Counted from the first letter of the stretch, positions 18,583-27,138 are shown. The stretch is DNA of 64,000 nucleotides from Methylorubrum thiocyanatum (GCA_014138645.1 JACJIB010000004.1:248001-312000); one strand, 5' to 3'. Translations and numbers: made by a program. The notes: generated by a model from the letters alone, not told the origin.

Positions 18583-18864
18583 GGTATGACTATTGATCAA
18601 GCAGAGTCGCTCAGGTTTGCGTTCCAGAGCCGACGCAAGTTTTCGGGCTCTGAGAGGTTGGTTGCTGAAGGGATGGGGCGTCATGCCGCCCGAGGCCCTA
18701 TGAGGTGGGCCTTCGTTGCGAGGGCACCTCCCATCCTCGATGCGCTCACGCGCATCAGCGAGCGATGGGAGCCACGAGGCGTTCAGGCACGCGTCGCGCC
18801 GACAACCGCTGAACGACGCGGCCAGCGCGTTGTCGGTTGCCGATTCAGCCGTCCGCCGCCCCAC
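18583..18864 (-). pseudogene. IS3-family transposase (OrfB) C-terminal remnant
   Basis: The minus-strand frame reads ATDNALAASFSGCRRDACLN, then ASWLPSLADARERIEDGRC and NEGPPHRASGGMTPHPFSNQ. This is a degraded form of the IS3 OrfB end (consensus TDNAFIESFNGRLRDECLN, HWFLSLADAR-IE-WR-YNE-RPH, LTP-EFA). Key residues have changed, for example YNE-RPHS to RNEGPPHR. The N-terminal two-thirds, with the first two acidic catalytic residues, are missing. Together with the IS630 piece it marks an old insertion hotspot between fecI and glmS. Confidence 0.6.
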
Positions 18865-19026
18865 GAGCGCACGCGAGTCACGGCGGCGACAGGATACGCC
18901 AGACTGAAGCCGACCTTGGCCGACGCTCTGGCGGCGTCGCGCTACGCGCTCTGGCGCGAACAGGCTTCGGTGCGGCCTTGCGGTCCGCGTGCCAGACCAA
19001 AACAGGGGGCAAGCCCGGCCGGGCCG
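18865..19026. other. Gap downstream of glmS
   Basis: No gene is recognised here. The stretch lies between the IS3 remnant and the glmS stop and ends in a GC palindrome (GCCCGGCCGGGC, 19013-19024) that could contribute to transcription termination for glmS. The rest may be further degraded insertion sequence, but no family could be named. Confidence 0.3.
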
Positions 19027-20853
19027 TCACTCCACGGTGACGGACTTTGCCAGATTGCGCGGCTGGTCGACGTCTTTGCCCATGAAGACGGCGGTGTGAT
19101 AGGCAATGAGCTGGATCGGCACGGCGTAGACGATCGGCGCGATCACCGGGTCCACCTCCGGCATGGTCAGCGTCGCCAAGGTTTCGAGCCCCGCCGCCGC
19201 CGCGCCCTTGGCATCGCCGACGAGGATGATCCGGCCGCCGCGGGCGGCGACCTCCTGCATGTTCGAGACGGTCTTCTCGAAGATCGCGTCATGCGGCGCG
19301 ATCACGATCACCGGCACGCTCTCGTCGATCAGGGCGATCGGCCCGTGCTTGAGTTCGCCCGCCGCGTAGCCCTCGGCGTGGATGTAGCTGATTTCCTTGA
19401 GCTTCAGGGCGCCTTCCAGCGCCATCGGATAGCTCGTGCCGCGCCCGAGATAGAGCACGTCGCGGGCCTTGGCGATCTCGCGGGCGAGCCCCTCGATCGC
19501 CGCCTCCATCGTCACCGCCTCGGCCATCAGGCCGGGGGCGGTGATCAGCGCATCGACGATGGCGCGCTCGCGCTCGGCGCTCAACGTGCCGCGGGCACGC
19601 CCCGCGGCCAGCGCGAGGCAGAGCAGCACCGTGAGCTGGCAGGAGAAGGCCTTCGTGGAGGCCACCCCGATCTCGGGGCCGGCGAAGGTCGGCATCACCG
19701 CCGAGGATTCGCGGGCGATGGTGGAGGTCGGCACGTTGACCACCGCCAGCGTGTGCTGGCCCTGCGCCTTGGCGTAGCGCAGCGAAGCGAGCGTGTCGGC
19801 GGTCTCGCCGGATTGCGAGATCACGAGCGTCAGCCCGTCCCGCTCCAGCGGCGGCTCGCGGTAACGGGTCTCGGAGGCGACGTCGATCTCGACCGGCAGC
19901 CGCGCCAGGGTCTCGAACCAGTATTTGGCGACCAAGCCGGCATAGTAGGCGGTGCCGCAGGCGGTGATCGAGAGGCGCGAGAGACGGGCGAAATCGAAGG
20001 GCAGCGCCTCCCGCAGCACGACCTGGCCGCGCGCCATGTCGACGTAGTGGGCGAGCGTGCGGCCGACGACCTCGGGCTGCTCGTGGATCTCCTTCGCCAT
20101 GAAGTGGCGGTGGTTGCCCTTGTCCACGAGATAGGCCTGCGTCGCGATTCTCTGGCGCGGCCGGCGTGCGAGGTTGCCGGCGATGTCCCGGATCTCGGCG
20201 CCGTCACGGGTCAGGATCGCCCAGTCGCCCTCTTCGAGATAGGTGATCTCGTCGGTGAACGGTGCCAGCGCCAGCGCGTCCGAGCCGAGATAGGTCTCGC
20301 CCTGCCCGTAGCCGATGGCGAGCGGCGCGCCGTGACGGGCGCCGATCAGGAAGTCCTCCTCGCCCGCGAACAGGAAGGCCAGGGCGAAGGCGCCGTGCAG
20401 GCGCGGCAGCGCCGCCGCGACCGCGGCCACCGGGCCGAGCCCCTGGTCCATCAGATGGCTGACGAGTTGCGCCACGACCTCGGTGTCGGTCTCGCTCTCG
20501 AAGCGCGCCCCCGCCGCCTCCAATTCGCTCTTCAGCTCGCGAAAGTTCTCGATGATGCCGTTATGGACCACCGCCAGCCGCCCGGTGGCGTGCGGGTGGG
20601 CGTTGGTCTCGTTGGGGCGCCCATGGGTGGCCCAGCGGGTGTGGCCGATGCCGATGGCGCCGGGAAGCGGCGTCTCGACCAGCTTGCGCTGGAGGTTCGA
20701 GAGCTTGCCCTCGGCCCGGCGGCGGTCGAGCCGGCCGCGCTCCAGGGTGGCGATGCCGGCCGAGTCGTAGCCGCGATATTCGAGCCGCCGCAGCGCCTCG
20801 ACCAGCGCATCCGCGACCGAGTCACGCCCGACGATGCCGACGATTCCGCACAT
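19027..20853 (-). CDS. glmS: Glutamine-fructose-6-phosphate aminotransferase
   Basis: A 608-residue enzyme that makes glucosamine-6-phosphate from fructose-6-phosphate and glutamine, the first step to UDP-GlcNAc. The N-terminal glutaminase domain starts MCGIVGIVGRDSVADALVEA with the catalytic Cys as residue 2 after Met, followed by LEYRGYDSAGIA and HTRWATHGRPNETNAHPH. Two SIS sugar-isomerase domains follow (about 285-420 and 455-590), with ITACGTAYYAGLVAKYWFE and ISQSGETADTLASLRYAK. The protein ends in the conserved LAKSVTVE. Length is normal. It lies 160 bases downstream of glmU on the same strand, the usual pairing for this pathway. Confidence 0.97.
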   Translation of the reverse strand: MCGIVGIVGRDSVADALVEALRRLEYRGYDSAGIATLERGRLDRRRAEGKLSNLQRKLVETPLPGAIGIGHTRWATHGRPNETNAHPHATGRLAVVHNGIIENFRELKSELEAAGARFESETDTEVVAQLVSHLMDQGLGPVAAVAAALPRLHGAFALAFLFAGEEDFLIGARHGAPLAIGYGQGETYLGSDALALAPFTDEITYLEEGDWAILTRDGAEIRDIAGNLARRPRQRIATQAYLVDKGNHRHFMAKEIHEQPEVVGRTLAHYVDMARGQVVLREALPFDFARLSRLSITACGTAYYAGLVAKYWFETLARLPVEIDVASETRYREPPLERDGLTLVISQSGETADTLASLRYAKAQGQHTLAVVNVPTSTIARESSAVMPTFAGPEIGVASTKAFSCQLTVLLCLALAAGRARGTLSAERERAIVDALITAPGLMAEAVTMEAAIEGLAREIAKARDVLYLGRGTSYPMALEGALKLKEISYIHAEGYAAGELKHGPIALIDESVPVIVIAPHDAIFEKTVSNMQEVAARGGRIILVGDAKGAAAAGLETLATLTMPEVDPVIAPIVYAVPIQLIAYHTAVFMGKDVDQPRNLAKSVTVE

Positions 20854-21013
20854 GGCCGATCCTGCAAGCCACCAAAGACAGACGCCCGATGCCCCGAAAC
20901 GGGACAGGTCCCGGGACCGGCTTCCTGCTGTGCAAGGGCCGGACCTTGGGCGTGGCGCGAACCCCGAGCTTGTAAGGACCGGACCGCGATAAGGCCAGCG
21001 CTTCGGGCGCCGC

Positions 21014-22435
21014 TCAATCCGGCTCGCCTGCGCGAGCCGCCTTCGCGGCTTTGGCCGCCTTGGCCGCCTTCAGCGTCTCGCGCAAGGCTTTGGCCGCCCC
21101 CTCGCGGGTGAGCTGCCGGCCGCGCGCGACGGCGAGCGCATCCCCCGGCACGTCGCGGGTGATGACCGAGCCGGCCCCGACCAGCGCGCCCGCGCCGACG
21201 CTCACGGGGGCCACCAGCGCCGAGTTCGAGCCGATGAAGGCGCCCGCGCCGATGGTCGTGCGGTGCTTCGACACGCCGTCGTAATTGCAGGTGATGGTGC
21301 CCGCGCCGATATTGGCGCCCGCCCCCACCTCGGCATCGCCGAGATAGGTCAGGTGCGAGGCCTTGGCGCCCGCATGCAGGGTCGCGTTCTTGATCTCGAC
21401 GAAATTGCCGAGATGGACGCCGGCCTCGAGCACCGCGCCGCCGCGCAGGCGGACATGCGGGCCGATATCGGCACCCTGCATCAGCCGGGCATCGTGCAGG
21501 TGCGAGAAGGCGCGGATGGTGCAGCCGTCGCCCACCACGACGCCGGGCCCGAACACGCAGTGCGGCTCGACGACGACGTCGCGGCCGAGCACCGTGTCGA
21601 CACTCAGGAACACCGTCTCGGGGGCGATCAGCGTCGCCCCGCCGAGTTGGGCCGCCCGGCGCAGCCGTGCCTGGATCGTGGCCTCGGCGTGCCCGAGCTG
21701 CACCCGGTCGTTGACGCCCTGCGCCTCCCACTCGTCCACCGGCACCACGGCGACGGAGAGGCCGTCGGCGACGGCGAGCGCCACCGCGTCGGTGAGGTAA
21801 TATTCGCGGTTGGCGTTGTCGTTGCCGATCCGCTCCAGCAGCGACAGGGCGTGCGCGCCCGACAGCGCCATCAGCCCGGCATTGGACAGGCGCACCGCCC
21901 GCTCCTCCTGCGAGGCGTCCTTCTCCTCGCGGATCGCCAGCACACGGCCCGATTCCGTCAGCACGCGCCCGTAGCCGGTGGGGTCGACGGCCTCGAAGGC
22001 CAGCACCGCCACCGCCGCCCCCTCGCGCAAGGGCGCGCGCAGGCGGGCGAAGGTCTCGGCCGTGACGAGCGGCGTGTCGCCGAAGGCCACGACCACGTCG
22101 CGCCCCGCTTCGAGGGCGGCGCGGGCGGCGAGCACCGCGTGCGCCGTGCCGAGGCGCTCGGCCTGCGGATGGACGCTGGCGCCGGGCGCCAGCCGCTCGA
22201 TCTCGCGGACGACCTCGTCGCGGCCCGGCTCGACCACCACGGCGAGGCGGGAGGCGCCGGCCTCCTGCACCGCCACGAGCACGTGGCCGAGCATGGAGCG
22301 GTTGGCCAGGGCGTGGAGCACCTTGGGCCGGTCGGAGCGCATCCGCGTGCCCTTGCCGGCCGCGAGCACGACCGCCGTGAAGCCGCCCGACTCCGCCCCC
22401 TGTGCCTGCGCCCCTTGGTTCGCGCCTGCCGTCAT
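21014..22435 (-). CDS. glmU: Bifunctional GlcNAc-1-P uridyltransferase / GlcN-1-P acetyltransferase
   Basis: A 473-residue GlmU that acetylates glucosamine-1-phosphate and then transfers UMP to give UDP-GlcNAc for peptidoglycan and polysaccharide. The N-terminal nucleotidyltransferase shows VVLAAGKGTRMRSDRPKVLH, GTAHAVLAAR and VVAFGDTPLV. The C-terminal left-handed beta-helix acetyltransferase (from about 265) has hexapeptide repeats and GDAEVGAGANIGAGTITCNY-DG. The last 20 residues are an Ala/Lys-rich run (AAKAAKAAKAAR), a low-complexity tail. The start at 22435 is supported by AGGAAG upstream and by the family's usual length; an open frame continues to 22636 without a site. Confidence 0.96.
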   Translation of the reverse strand: MTAGANQGAQAQGAESGGFTAVVLAAGKGTRMRSDRPKVLHALANRSMLGHVLVAVQEAGASRLAVVVEPGRDEVVREIERLAPGASVHPQAERLGTAHAVLAARAALEAGRDVVVAFGDTPLVTAETFARLRAPLREGAAVAVLAFEAVDPTGYGRVLTESGRVLAIREEKDASQEERAVRLSNAGLMALSGAHALSLLERIGNDNANREYYLTDAVALAVADGLSVAVVPVDEWEAQGVNDRVQLGHAEATIQARLRRAAQLGGATLIAPETVFLSVDTVLGRDVVVEPHCVFGPGVVVGDGCTIRAFSHLHDARLMQGADIGPHVRLRGGAVLEAGVHLGNFVEIKNATLHAGAKASHLTYLGDAEVGAGANIGAGTITCNYDGVSKHRTTIGAGAFIGSNSALVAPVSVGAGALVGAGSVITRDVPGDALAVARGRQLTREGAAKALRETLKAAKAAKAAKAARAGEPD

Positions 22436-22790
22436 CGAAATCCGCTTCCTACCGCTGGAGAGTGCCTCACGAACCGTTCCGGTCATCGGCCGCCCTCGGC
22501 TGCGGCCGGGCAGCAAGAGCCCCGTGAGAGGCACTGAATCGGCGGCCGGTTTAACCGATCGCGCGGCGGGCGCGAAGGGTGCCCGCTCAAGGACCGGACG
22601 GGAACCGCGCCCGGCAGCCGCGGTTCGCCCCAGCACCCGGCGCTTCCCGGTCCGAAGCGCTCACGTCCGTGGAGCGGCCCCCTTTGGACGATAGAGCGCC
22701 CGCTCAAGGTGCTCTGGTCGCGGGCTTCGCCCGACGCCTCGACGGCTGCCCCGGCCTCGACGGAGGCGCGTTTCCCGACGGACGGCGCCC
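22436..22790. other. Gap upstream of glmU
   Basis: No gene is recognised in these 355 bases. The sequence should contain the glmU promoter on the minus strand. I see no hairpin or operator that stands out. Confidence 0.3.
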
Positions 22791-22961
22791 TCACCACGGC
22801 AGGCAGCGGATCCGGAGCAGATCCTCCACGCTCGCCTGAACGCCGAAGGCGAGCACGCGCCAGGCCGGCATCGTGGCGAGACCGAGGCCCATGGCGAGGA
22901 CGAGCCAGGGCAAGGCCCGACGCGCGACGGGCCGCAGGCCGCCCTCCCCCGCCCGCTTCAT
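22791..22961 (-). CDS. Small single-pass membrane protein, 56 aa
   Basis: A 56-residue ORF with one strong membrane helix (RALPWLVLAMGLGLATMPAW, about residues 15-34) and a hydrophilic tail ending in LRIRCLPW. Its ATG overlaps the stop of the DUF2243 gene (ATGA), which argues for translational coupling and for a real gene. No family was recognised. A role as a small partner of the DUF2243 membrane protein is plausible but unproven. Confidence 0.55.
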   Translation of the reverse strand: MKRAGEGGLRPVARRALPWLVLAMGLGLATMPAWRVLAFGVQASVEDLLRIRCLPW

Positions 22962-23485
22962 CGCCGCAGCGCCGTGGGAGTCGTCCCGCGCCCGGTCCGC
23001 AGCAGCCAGAGGCCGCCCAGCAGCATGGCGAGGCCCCAGGCGAGGAAGCCGAGATCCCAGGTGAACCAGTGCGCGCGCGCCACCCGCTCGTTGACGTGGT
23101 GCACGCCGAGCCACTGGTGGTCGATCAACCCCTCGACGAGGTTGAACAGCCCCCAGCCGACGAGCAGGCTGCCGACCAGCGCCCGGTTCGACCAGCGCAG
23201 GTGCCGGCCCCGCGCCCGGCGCCACAGGACGAACAGCCCGATCACCACGAAGACGTAGGTCGCGCTGTGAAAGATCCCGTCCCACAGGGTATTCAGCTCG
23301 AGGTTCTCGATCGAGGTGATCGGGTACCAGGAACTGAGCATGTGGTGCCATTGCAGCACCTGATGCAGCACGATCCCGTCGAAGAACCCGCCGAGGCCCA
23401 GGCCGAACAGCACGCCGGCCGCCACCGGGAAGTCGGCGTCGGACCGTGCAGGATCCGGCGGCCGGCCCTGCGGATCGGGCGTCAT
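22958..23485 (-). CDS. DUF2243 membrane protein
   Basis: A 175-residue protein with four predicted membrane helices. The DUF2243 signature is clear: GVLFGLGLGGFFDGIVLHQV, then LQWHHMLSS and TLWDGIFHSATYVFVVIGLF. A second set of histidines lies in GLFNLVEGLIDHQWLGVHHV. The repeated His/Asp residues inside or near helices (DGIVLHQ, WHH, DGIFH, DHQWLGVHHV) suggest metal or haem binding, but no function is known for the family. It begins 11 bases after the metallo-hydrolase stop and overlaps the small membrane gene downstream, so the three form one operon. Confidence 0.85.
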   Translation of the reverse strand: MTPDPQGRPPDPARSDADFPVAAGVLFGLGLGGFFDGIVLHQVLQWHHMLSSWYPITSIENLELNTLWDGIFHSATYVFVVIGLFVLWRRARGRHLRWSNRALVGSLLVGWGLFNLVEGLIDHQWLGVHHVNERVARAHWFTWDLGFLAWGLAMLLGGLWLLRTGRGTTPTALRR

Positions 23486-23496
23486 CGCCGCCTCCC

Positions 23497-24396
23497 TCAC
23501 GGCGCGCGGTAGGCGGAGCCGTCCTCGGCCCGCGCCGGCCTCTCGACGTAGCGGCCCTGGTCCGGCACGGCGACGCGCTCGAAGTCCTGCGCCAGGGCGT
23601 CGAGGCCGCGGCGCAGCTCCGGTCCCTGGAGCGGGCGTCCGTGACCCGTCACCGCCCGCTCGGGCTGGAGCGCGGCGAGGCTGCGCACGGAGGCGGCTGC
23701 GGCCGGCCAGTCGATCGTCAGATACATCGGCGGCCCGTGCACTTCGGGCTCCTGCGTCGCCACGGCATAGGCCGATTCCTGGGCGGTGGTGACGAAGGCG
23801 TCGCCCGCGATCAGGCTGCGGTCGGCCTCGCGCCAGAACGAGACATGGCCCGGCGCGTGGCCCGGCGTGTGCAGCCAGCGCCAGCCCGGCATCGGCGGCA
23901 CGCTGCCGTCGGCGGGCAGCAGGCGCAGGCGCGCGGACACGTCCACGGGCTTGGTCGGGTAGAGCGGGGCGATGCGCGCCATCAGCCCGCCGCCGACGCT
24001 CGGATCCGGCGCCGGATAGGCGGCGCTGCCGTCGAGATAGGGACGCTCTAGGCCGTGGGCGTAGACGGGGACGTCCCATTCCTCCGCCAAGTCCTCCAGC
24101 ACACCGACATGGTCGAAATGGCCGTGGGTCAGAACGATGGCCGAGGGCCGGGCGCCCTCGCCGAAGCGGGCCTCGGCGGCACGGCGGATCGCGGCTTTCG
24201 TGCCGGGAATGCCGGCATCGACGAGCACCCAATTGCGGTCGCCGGCACCTGGGCTGCCGATGAAGACGACATTGGCCAGAACGAGGCGGCAATAGGCGAG
24301 ATCGGGTGCGAATTCGTGGGTGCCGTCGTCGCGCTCGGCATCGGCCCGCGGATCGTCGGCGCGGGCCCGGCGGCTGATCGGGATCTGCTGCGCCAT
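23497..24396 (-). CDS. Metallo-beta-lactamase-fold hydrolase
   Basis: A 299-residue MBL-fold protein. The zinc motif LTHGHFDHVG is at about residues 89-98, the third-ligand region is HTPGHAPGHVSFW near 160, and SLIAGDAFVT is the usual aspartate-bearing strand. TGHGRPLQG supplies the final histidine. No signal peptide is seen. The start at 24396 is supported by AGGAGAAGG before the ATG. It is the first gene of an operon with DUF2243 and a small membrane protein. Substrate is unknown; thioester, lactone or quorum-signal hydrolysis are all possible for this fold. Confidence 0.88.
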   Translation of the reverse strand: MAQQIPISRRARADDPRADAERDDGTHEFAPDLAYCRLVLANVVFIGSPGAGDRNWVLVDAGIPGTKAAIRRAAEARFGEGARPSAIVLTHGHFDHVGVLEDLAEEWDVPVYAHGLERPYLDGSAAYPAPDPSVGGGLMARIAPLYPTKPVDVSARLRLLPADGSVPPMPGWRWLHTPGHAPGHVSFWREADRSLIAGDAFVTTAQESAYAVATQEPEVHGPPMYLTIDWPAAAASVRSLAALQPERAVTGHGRPLQGPELRRGLDALAQDFERVAVPDQGRYVERPARAEDGSAYRAP

Positions 24397-24491
24397 GGCC
24401 TTCTCCTGTGCGAGGGGGAACGCGCGACCGGCCGGCGCTCCGGCCGTGCGGGATCGGTCATCACGGAAAGGCCGGCGCGAAAGCGTTTTGT

Positions 24492-24516
24492 TCCCGCCCC
24501 GCGACGGGGCGGGAAA
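24492..24516. repeat. Perfect 11-bp hairpin upstream of the MBL operon
   Basis: TTCCCGCCCCG-CGA-CGGGGCGGGAA forms an 11-base perfect stem with a 3-base loop, about 96 bases upstream of the metallo-hydrolase start. The gap 24397-24750 separates it from the divergent DUF4336 gene. It could be an operator or a transcript hairpin. No other feature was seen in the gap. Confidence 0.5.
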
Positions 24517-24750
24517 AGCAGGACGAAAAGGATCGTCGCCGGGCCGTCCCCCGAACCTTCGCGCGGGAGCCCAGGTTGGAAGGCTATCGGCCGGCACGAC
24601 GATCCCCCGTCGCGCTCTTCGGGCGCGTCTCCTTGCGGCGCGTCTCTGCGCGAGGAATCGCCCCGTGCCGCCGTCCCGCTCCCGTCACGCGGCTGCCGAA
24701 CGGCGGCCCCATGATGGGTGTCGCGCCACCCTCGATCCGGGCCCGTTGCC

Positions 24751-25488
24751 GTGAGCGATCCGACCTATCCGCCCCTCGACAGACTCAAGCCCGTGGCCTT
24801 CGGCCTCTGGATCGTGGACAGCGGCCCGATCCACGCGGCAGGGATGATGCCGCTGCCGGTGCGCATGAGCGTGGTGCGGCTGGCCAACGGCGATGTCTGG
24901 CTGCACTCACCGACCCGCTACGACGCGGGCCTGCACCGCGAGATCGAGGCGCTCGGGCCGATCCGCCACCTCGTCGCGCCCAATGTGGCGCACTGGACCT
25001 ACCTGAAGGCATGGCAGCGCCATTGCCCGCAGGCCCTGACCTGGGCCGCACCGAACCTGCGGGAGCGCCGACAGGTCCGTCAGGCGGGCGTGCGGCTCGA
25101 CCGCGATCTCGATGATGCGGCCCCGCCCGAATGGGCCGACGACCTCACGCAGGTGGTGGTGCCCGGCGGCCTCGGGTTCCGGGAGGTCGCCTTCTTCCAC
25201 GCCGCCTCGGCGACGCTGATCCTGACCGACCTCGTGCTGAACCTGGAGCCGGACAAGCTGCCGCCCCTGATGCGCCCGTTCCTGCGGATGGCCGGGGCGA
25301 CCGCGCCCGACGGACGCGCGCCGATCTATCTCCGGCTGGTGGTGCGCCTGCGCCGGCGGGATGCCGCCCGCGCCGCCGCCCGGCTCGTGGCCCTGGCGCC
25401 GGAGCGGGTCGTGTTCAGCCACGGAGCTTGGTTCGACCGGAACGGCACGGAAGAATTGCGCCGCTCCCTCCGTTGGCTCATCGGCTGA
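24751..25488 (+). CDS. DUF4336 protein (MBL-like fold)
   Basis: A protein of about 245 residues matching DUF4336: YPPLDRLKPVAFGLWIVDSG at the start, MSVVRLANGDVWLHSPTRYD, then LGPIRHLVAPNVAHW and ATLILTDLVLNLEP, ending PERVVFSHGAWFDRNGTEEL. The fold is related to metallo-beta-lactamases, but the HxHxDH motif is absent. Only scattered histidines (HLVAPNVAHW, FSHG) remain, so catalysis is doubtful. Start is ambiguous between GTG 24751, where similarity begins, and GTG 24718; neither has a strong ribosome site. It is divergent from the MBL operon. Confidence 0.75.
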   Translation: MSDPTYPPLDRLKPVAFGLWIVDSGPIHAAGMMPLPVRMSVVRLANGDVWLHSPTRYDAGLHREIEALGPIRHLVAPNVAHWTYLKAWQRHCPQALTWAAPNLRERRQVRQAGVRLDRDLDDAAPPEWADDLTQVVVPGGLGFREVAFFHAASATLILTDLVLNLEPDKLPPLMRPFLRMAGATAPDGRAPIYLRLVVRLRRRDAARAAARLVALAPERVVFSHGAWFDRNGTEELRRSLRWLIG

Positions 25489-25504
25489 GGCCGGTCACCC
25501 TCGC

Positions 25505-25702
25505 TTACGGATTCTTCCGCCCGCGATGGTCGGGATCGACCCCGCCCTCCGGCGTGGTCTCGTTCTCGACGTCGCCCTCGACGGTGGAATCACCCGCGAT
25601 CGTCTCGATGTCCGCTCCGGTCAGTCCCTTGGATTGCCCGATGCCCGGATTGCCCTTCAGGTCGGCATCGCTCGGCGTGTCCGTCTTCAGATGCTTCGAC
25701 AT
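25505..25702 (-). CDS. Small hydrophilic hypothetical protein, 65 aa
   Basis: A 65-residue acidic, hydrophilic protein starting MSKHLKTDTPSDADLKGNPG and rich in Gly, Asp and Thr, with no hydrophobic core. It is probably disordered. The ATG at 25702 has GGGAGA upstream; an open frame continues to 25867 without a site. It faces the DUF4336 gene end to end (16 bases apart) and follows the protease gene on the same strand. Proteins of this look are common in Methylobacterium and are often stress-related, but nothing specific can be claimed. Confidence 0.55.
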   Translation of the reverse strand: MSKHLKTDTPSDADLKGNPGIGQSKGLTGADIETIAGDSTVEGDVENETTPEGGVDPDHRGRKNP

Positions 25703-25863
25703 GCGGATGTCGTCTCCCGGTTTCTCGGCTGGAAGTCCGGGCAACCTGGGTTCTCGCCGGGTGTTCCGGGCGCATTCCGCCGCGCTGGCCGGCCGGGAAA
25801 GCCTCCCGCCCCCGCGATCGGCCGACAGGATTTCCTCGGGCTCAGGCGGTTGGGCGGCTCCCC

Positions 25864-26769
25864 TCACGGAGCTTGTGACGGAGCCTGCGGCGTCGTGTCC
25901 TCCCGCTGCGCCTGCCTCAGGGCATCGAGCAACTCGCCCTCGATGAGCAGGGCGGAGCCGTAGTGGAACTCGATGTCGAAGGCGTGCCGGGAATTCATGG
26001 AGAGCGAGGCGCTCTGCATGGCGACGAGGCGCCCCGATTCATCGAACACCCCCGAGCCCGAGCCGCCGTAGCCGTCGTTGCAATCGTGGCGGGCGCGCCG
26101 GATGCCGCCCTCCGTCGGCGGATCGATCCGGCGAAGGGTGCAGGCCTCCAGGCTGCTGTCGCCCCGGTAGTTCTGGTGGCCCCCGGGGGCGACCAGGGTC
26201 ACGGGGAGCGCGAGATCGCCCGTGGACAGGTCGGGGGCCGCCCCGGGCACCGGCTGGCGCGGCGCGTCGGCGGGGCGGGCGAGGCGCAGCAGCGCCCAGT
26301 CGTCGGTGATGTGAAGCCGCGTCGCGTCCGCGGCCACCCCGAGGCGCAGGCTCTCGGCGACGAAGTCGTAGTTGCGGCCGCCGATCTGGAAGTAGCAGTG
26401 GCCGACGGGCCGCGTCGTCTCGAGCTGCCGGTTGCGGAAGTTGTGCGCGTTCAGCATCACGGTCGAGGCCGTGCCGATCAGCCACGCGGCGGCCGCCTTC
26501 TGCGGCACCCCGTCCGGGCGGCGGCACCAGAGGACGCCCGCCCCCGGATAGCGGGCGCGGTCGTCGCCCGTCAGGTCGCGGCGTCCGTCGCGGGGATAGA
26601 GGGCGGCGCTCCGGGTCACGCCCCTCGCGGAATCGTGTGCTTCCGCGGCCATGCCGTGAGGCGGGTGCGTCGGATCGTCCGAGGCCGCGGGGCCACCGCC
26701 AGCGCGTGCGACCAGAGCGAGCACGCCCGCCGCTGCCAGAACGCGCCGTGCGCGCCGCCCCTGCGCCAT
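25864..26769 (-). CDS. Secreted trypsin-like serine protease
   Basis: A 301-residue protein with a signal peptide (RRVLAAAGVLALVARAGGGP-AA, about 9-30) and a chymotrypsin-fold protease domain. The catalytic triad can be read as His109 in VMLNAHNF, Asp156 or 157 in ITDDWALLRL, and Ser237 in DGYGGSGSGVFDESG. Cysteines at 82, 125, 210 and 230 may form disulphides. The start at 26769 begins the signal peptide and has GGGGAGG upstream; an in-frame ATG at 26820 has none. It would act in the periplasm or outside. It is divergent from mxaF across a gap of about 370 bases. No link to methanol oxidation is evident. Confidence 0.85.
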   Translation of the reverse strand: MAQGRRARRVLAAAGVLALVARAGGGPAASDDPTHPPHGMAAEAHDSARGVTRSAALYPRDGRRDLTGDDRARYPGAGVLWCRRPDGVPQKAAAAWLIGTASTVMLNAHNFRNRQLETTRPVGHCYFQIGGRNYDFVAESLRLGVAADATRLHITDDWALLRLARPADAPRQPVPGAAPDLSTGDLALPVTLVAPGGHQNYRGDSSLEACTLRRIDPPTEGGIRRARHDCNDGYGGSGSGVFDESGRLVAMQSASLSMNSRHAFDIEFHYGSALLIEGELLDALRQAQREDTTPQAPSQAP

Positions 26770-26934
26770 CGCCGCCAAGCCTCCCCTGCATCGGACCGCT
26801 TCGCGAGGGCCCGTTGGCAACAGTGGTGCGACGGCGCTCAGCGGCGGTCAAGCCAAGCCGCGCAGGATGCGACGCTACGTCTTGGCACTTTTAGAATTAC
26901 CTTATCGTCCCGGCAAGAAATGTCCGACCAGCTA

Positions 26935-26964
26935 AAGACTTCTCCTCCAATCAAAGCCTAGAAA
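26935..26964 (+). promoter_or_regulatory. mxaF promoter (-35 AAGACT, -10 TAGAAA)
   Basis: AAGACT (26935-26940) and TAGAAA (26959-26964) are separated by 18 bases. They match the AAGACA/TAGAAA-type promoter reported for mxaF of M. extorquens AM1. The predicted start near 26971 gives a leader of about 168 bases before the mxaF ATG, close to the reported AM1 spacing. It drives the mxa operon under the methanol two-component systems. Confidence 0.75.
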
Positions 26965-26970
26965 TTATAG

Positions 26971-27138
26971 GCGAAGGGGCGCTAATAAGTCTTTTATAAG
27001 ACCGCAATAATCTAAGAATCATCTTAGATCGACGATGCGGCACTCCGAAGGACTTCGAAGCGAGCCTGGAACCTCAGAAGAACGTCTGAGAGATACCGCG
27101 AGGCCGAAAGGCGAGGCGGTTCAGTGAGGAGACGCAGG
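26971..27138 (+). promoter_or_regulatory. Structured 5' leader of the mxaF transcript
   Basis: Five small stems lie in succession: GTCTT/AAGAC (26988-27001), ATCTAAG/CTTAGAT (27010-27029), CGAAG/CTTCG (27046-27057), CTCAGA/TCTGAG (27073-27090), and a nested stem ACCGC/GCGGT (27095-27120) closed by GCC-GAAA-GGC. The last ends 3 bases before the GTGAGGAG ribosome-site region. The DNA is also more AT-rich than the coding sequence. Such order suggests transcript stability or translation control. Confidence 0.5.

Noticed and set aside
18900..18990. Possible third transposase fragment on the plus strand (LADALAASRYALWREQAS)
   Set aside because: It faintly resembles the ends of some transposase-like proteins, but I could not name a family and the match is too short.
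18586..21111. An 841-residue plus-strand open frame across the IS remnants and glmS
   Set aside because: It is antisense to glmS and begins in decayed insertion-sequence DNA; no domain is visible.
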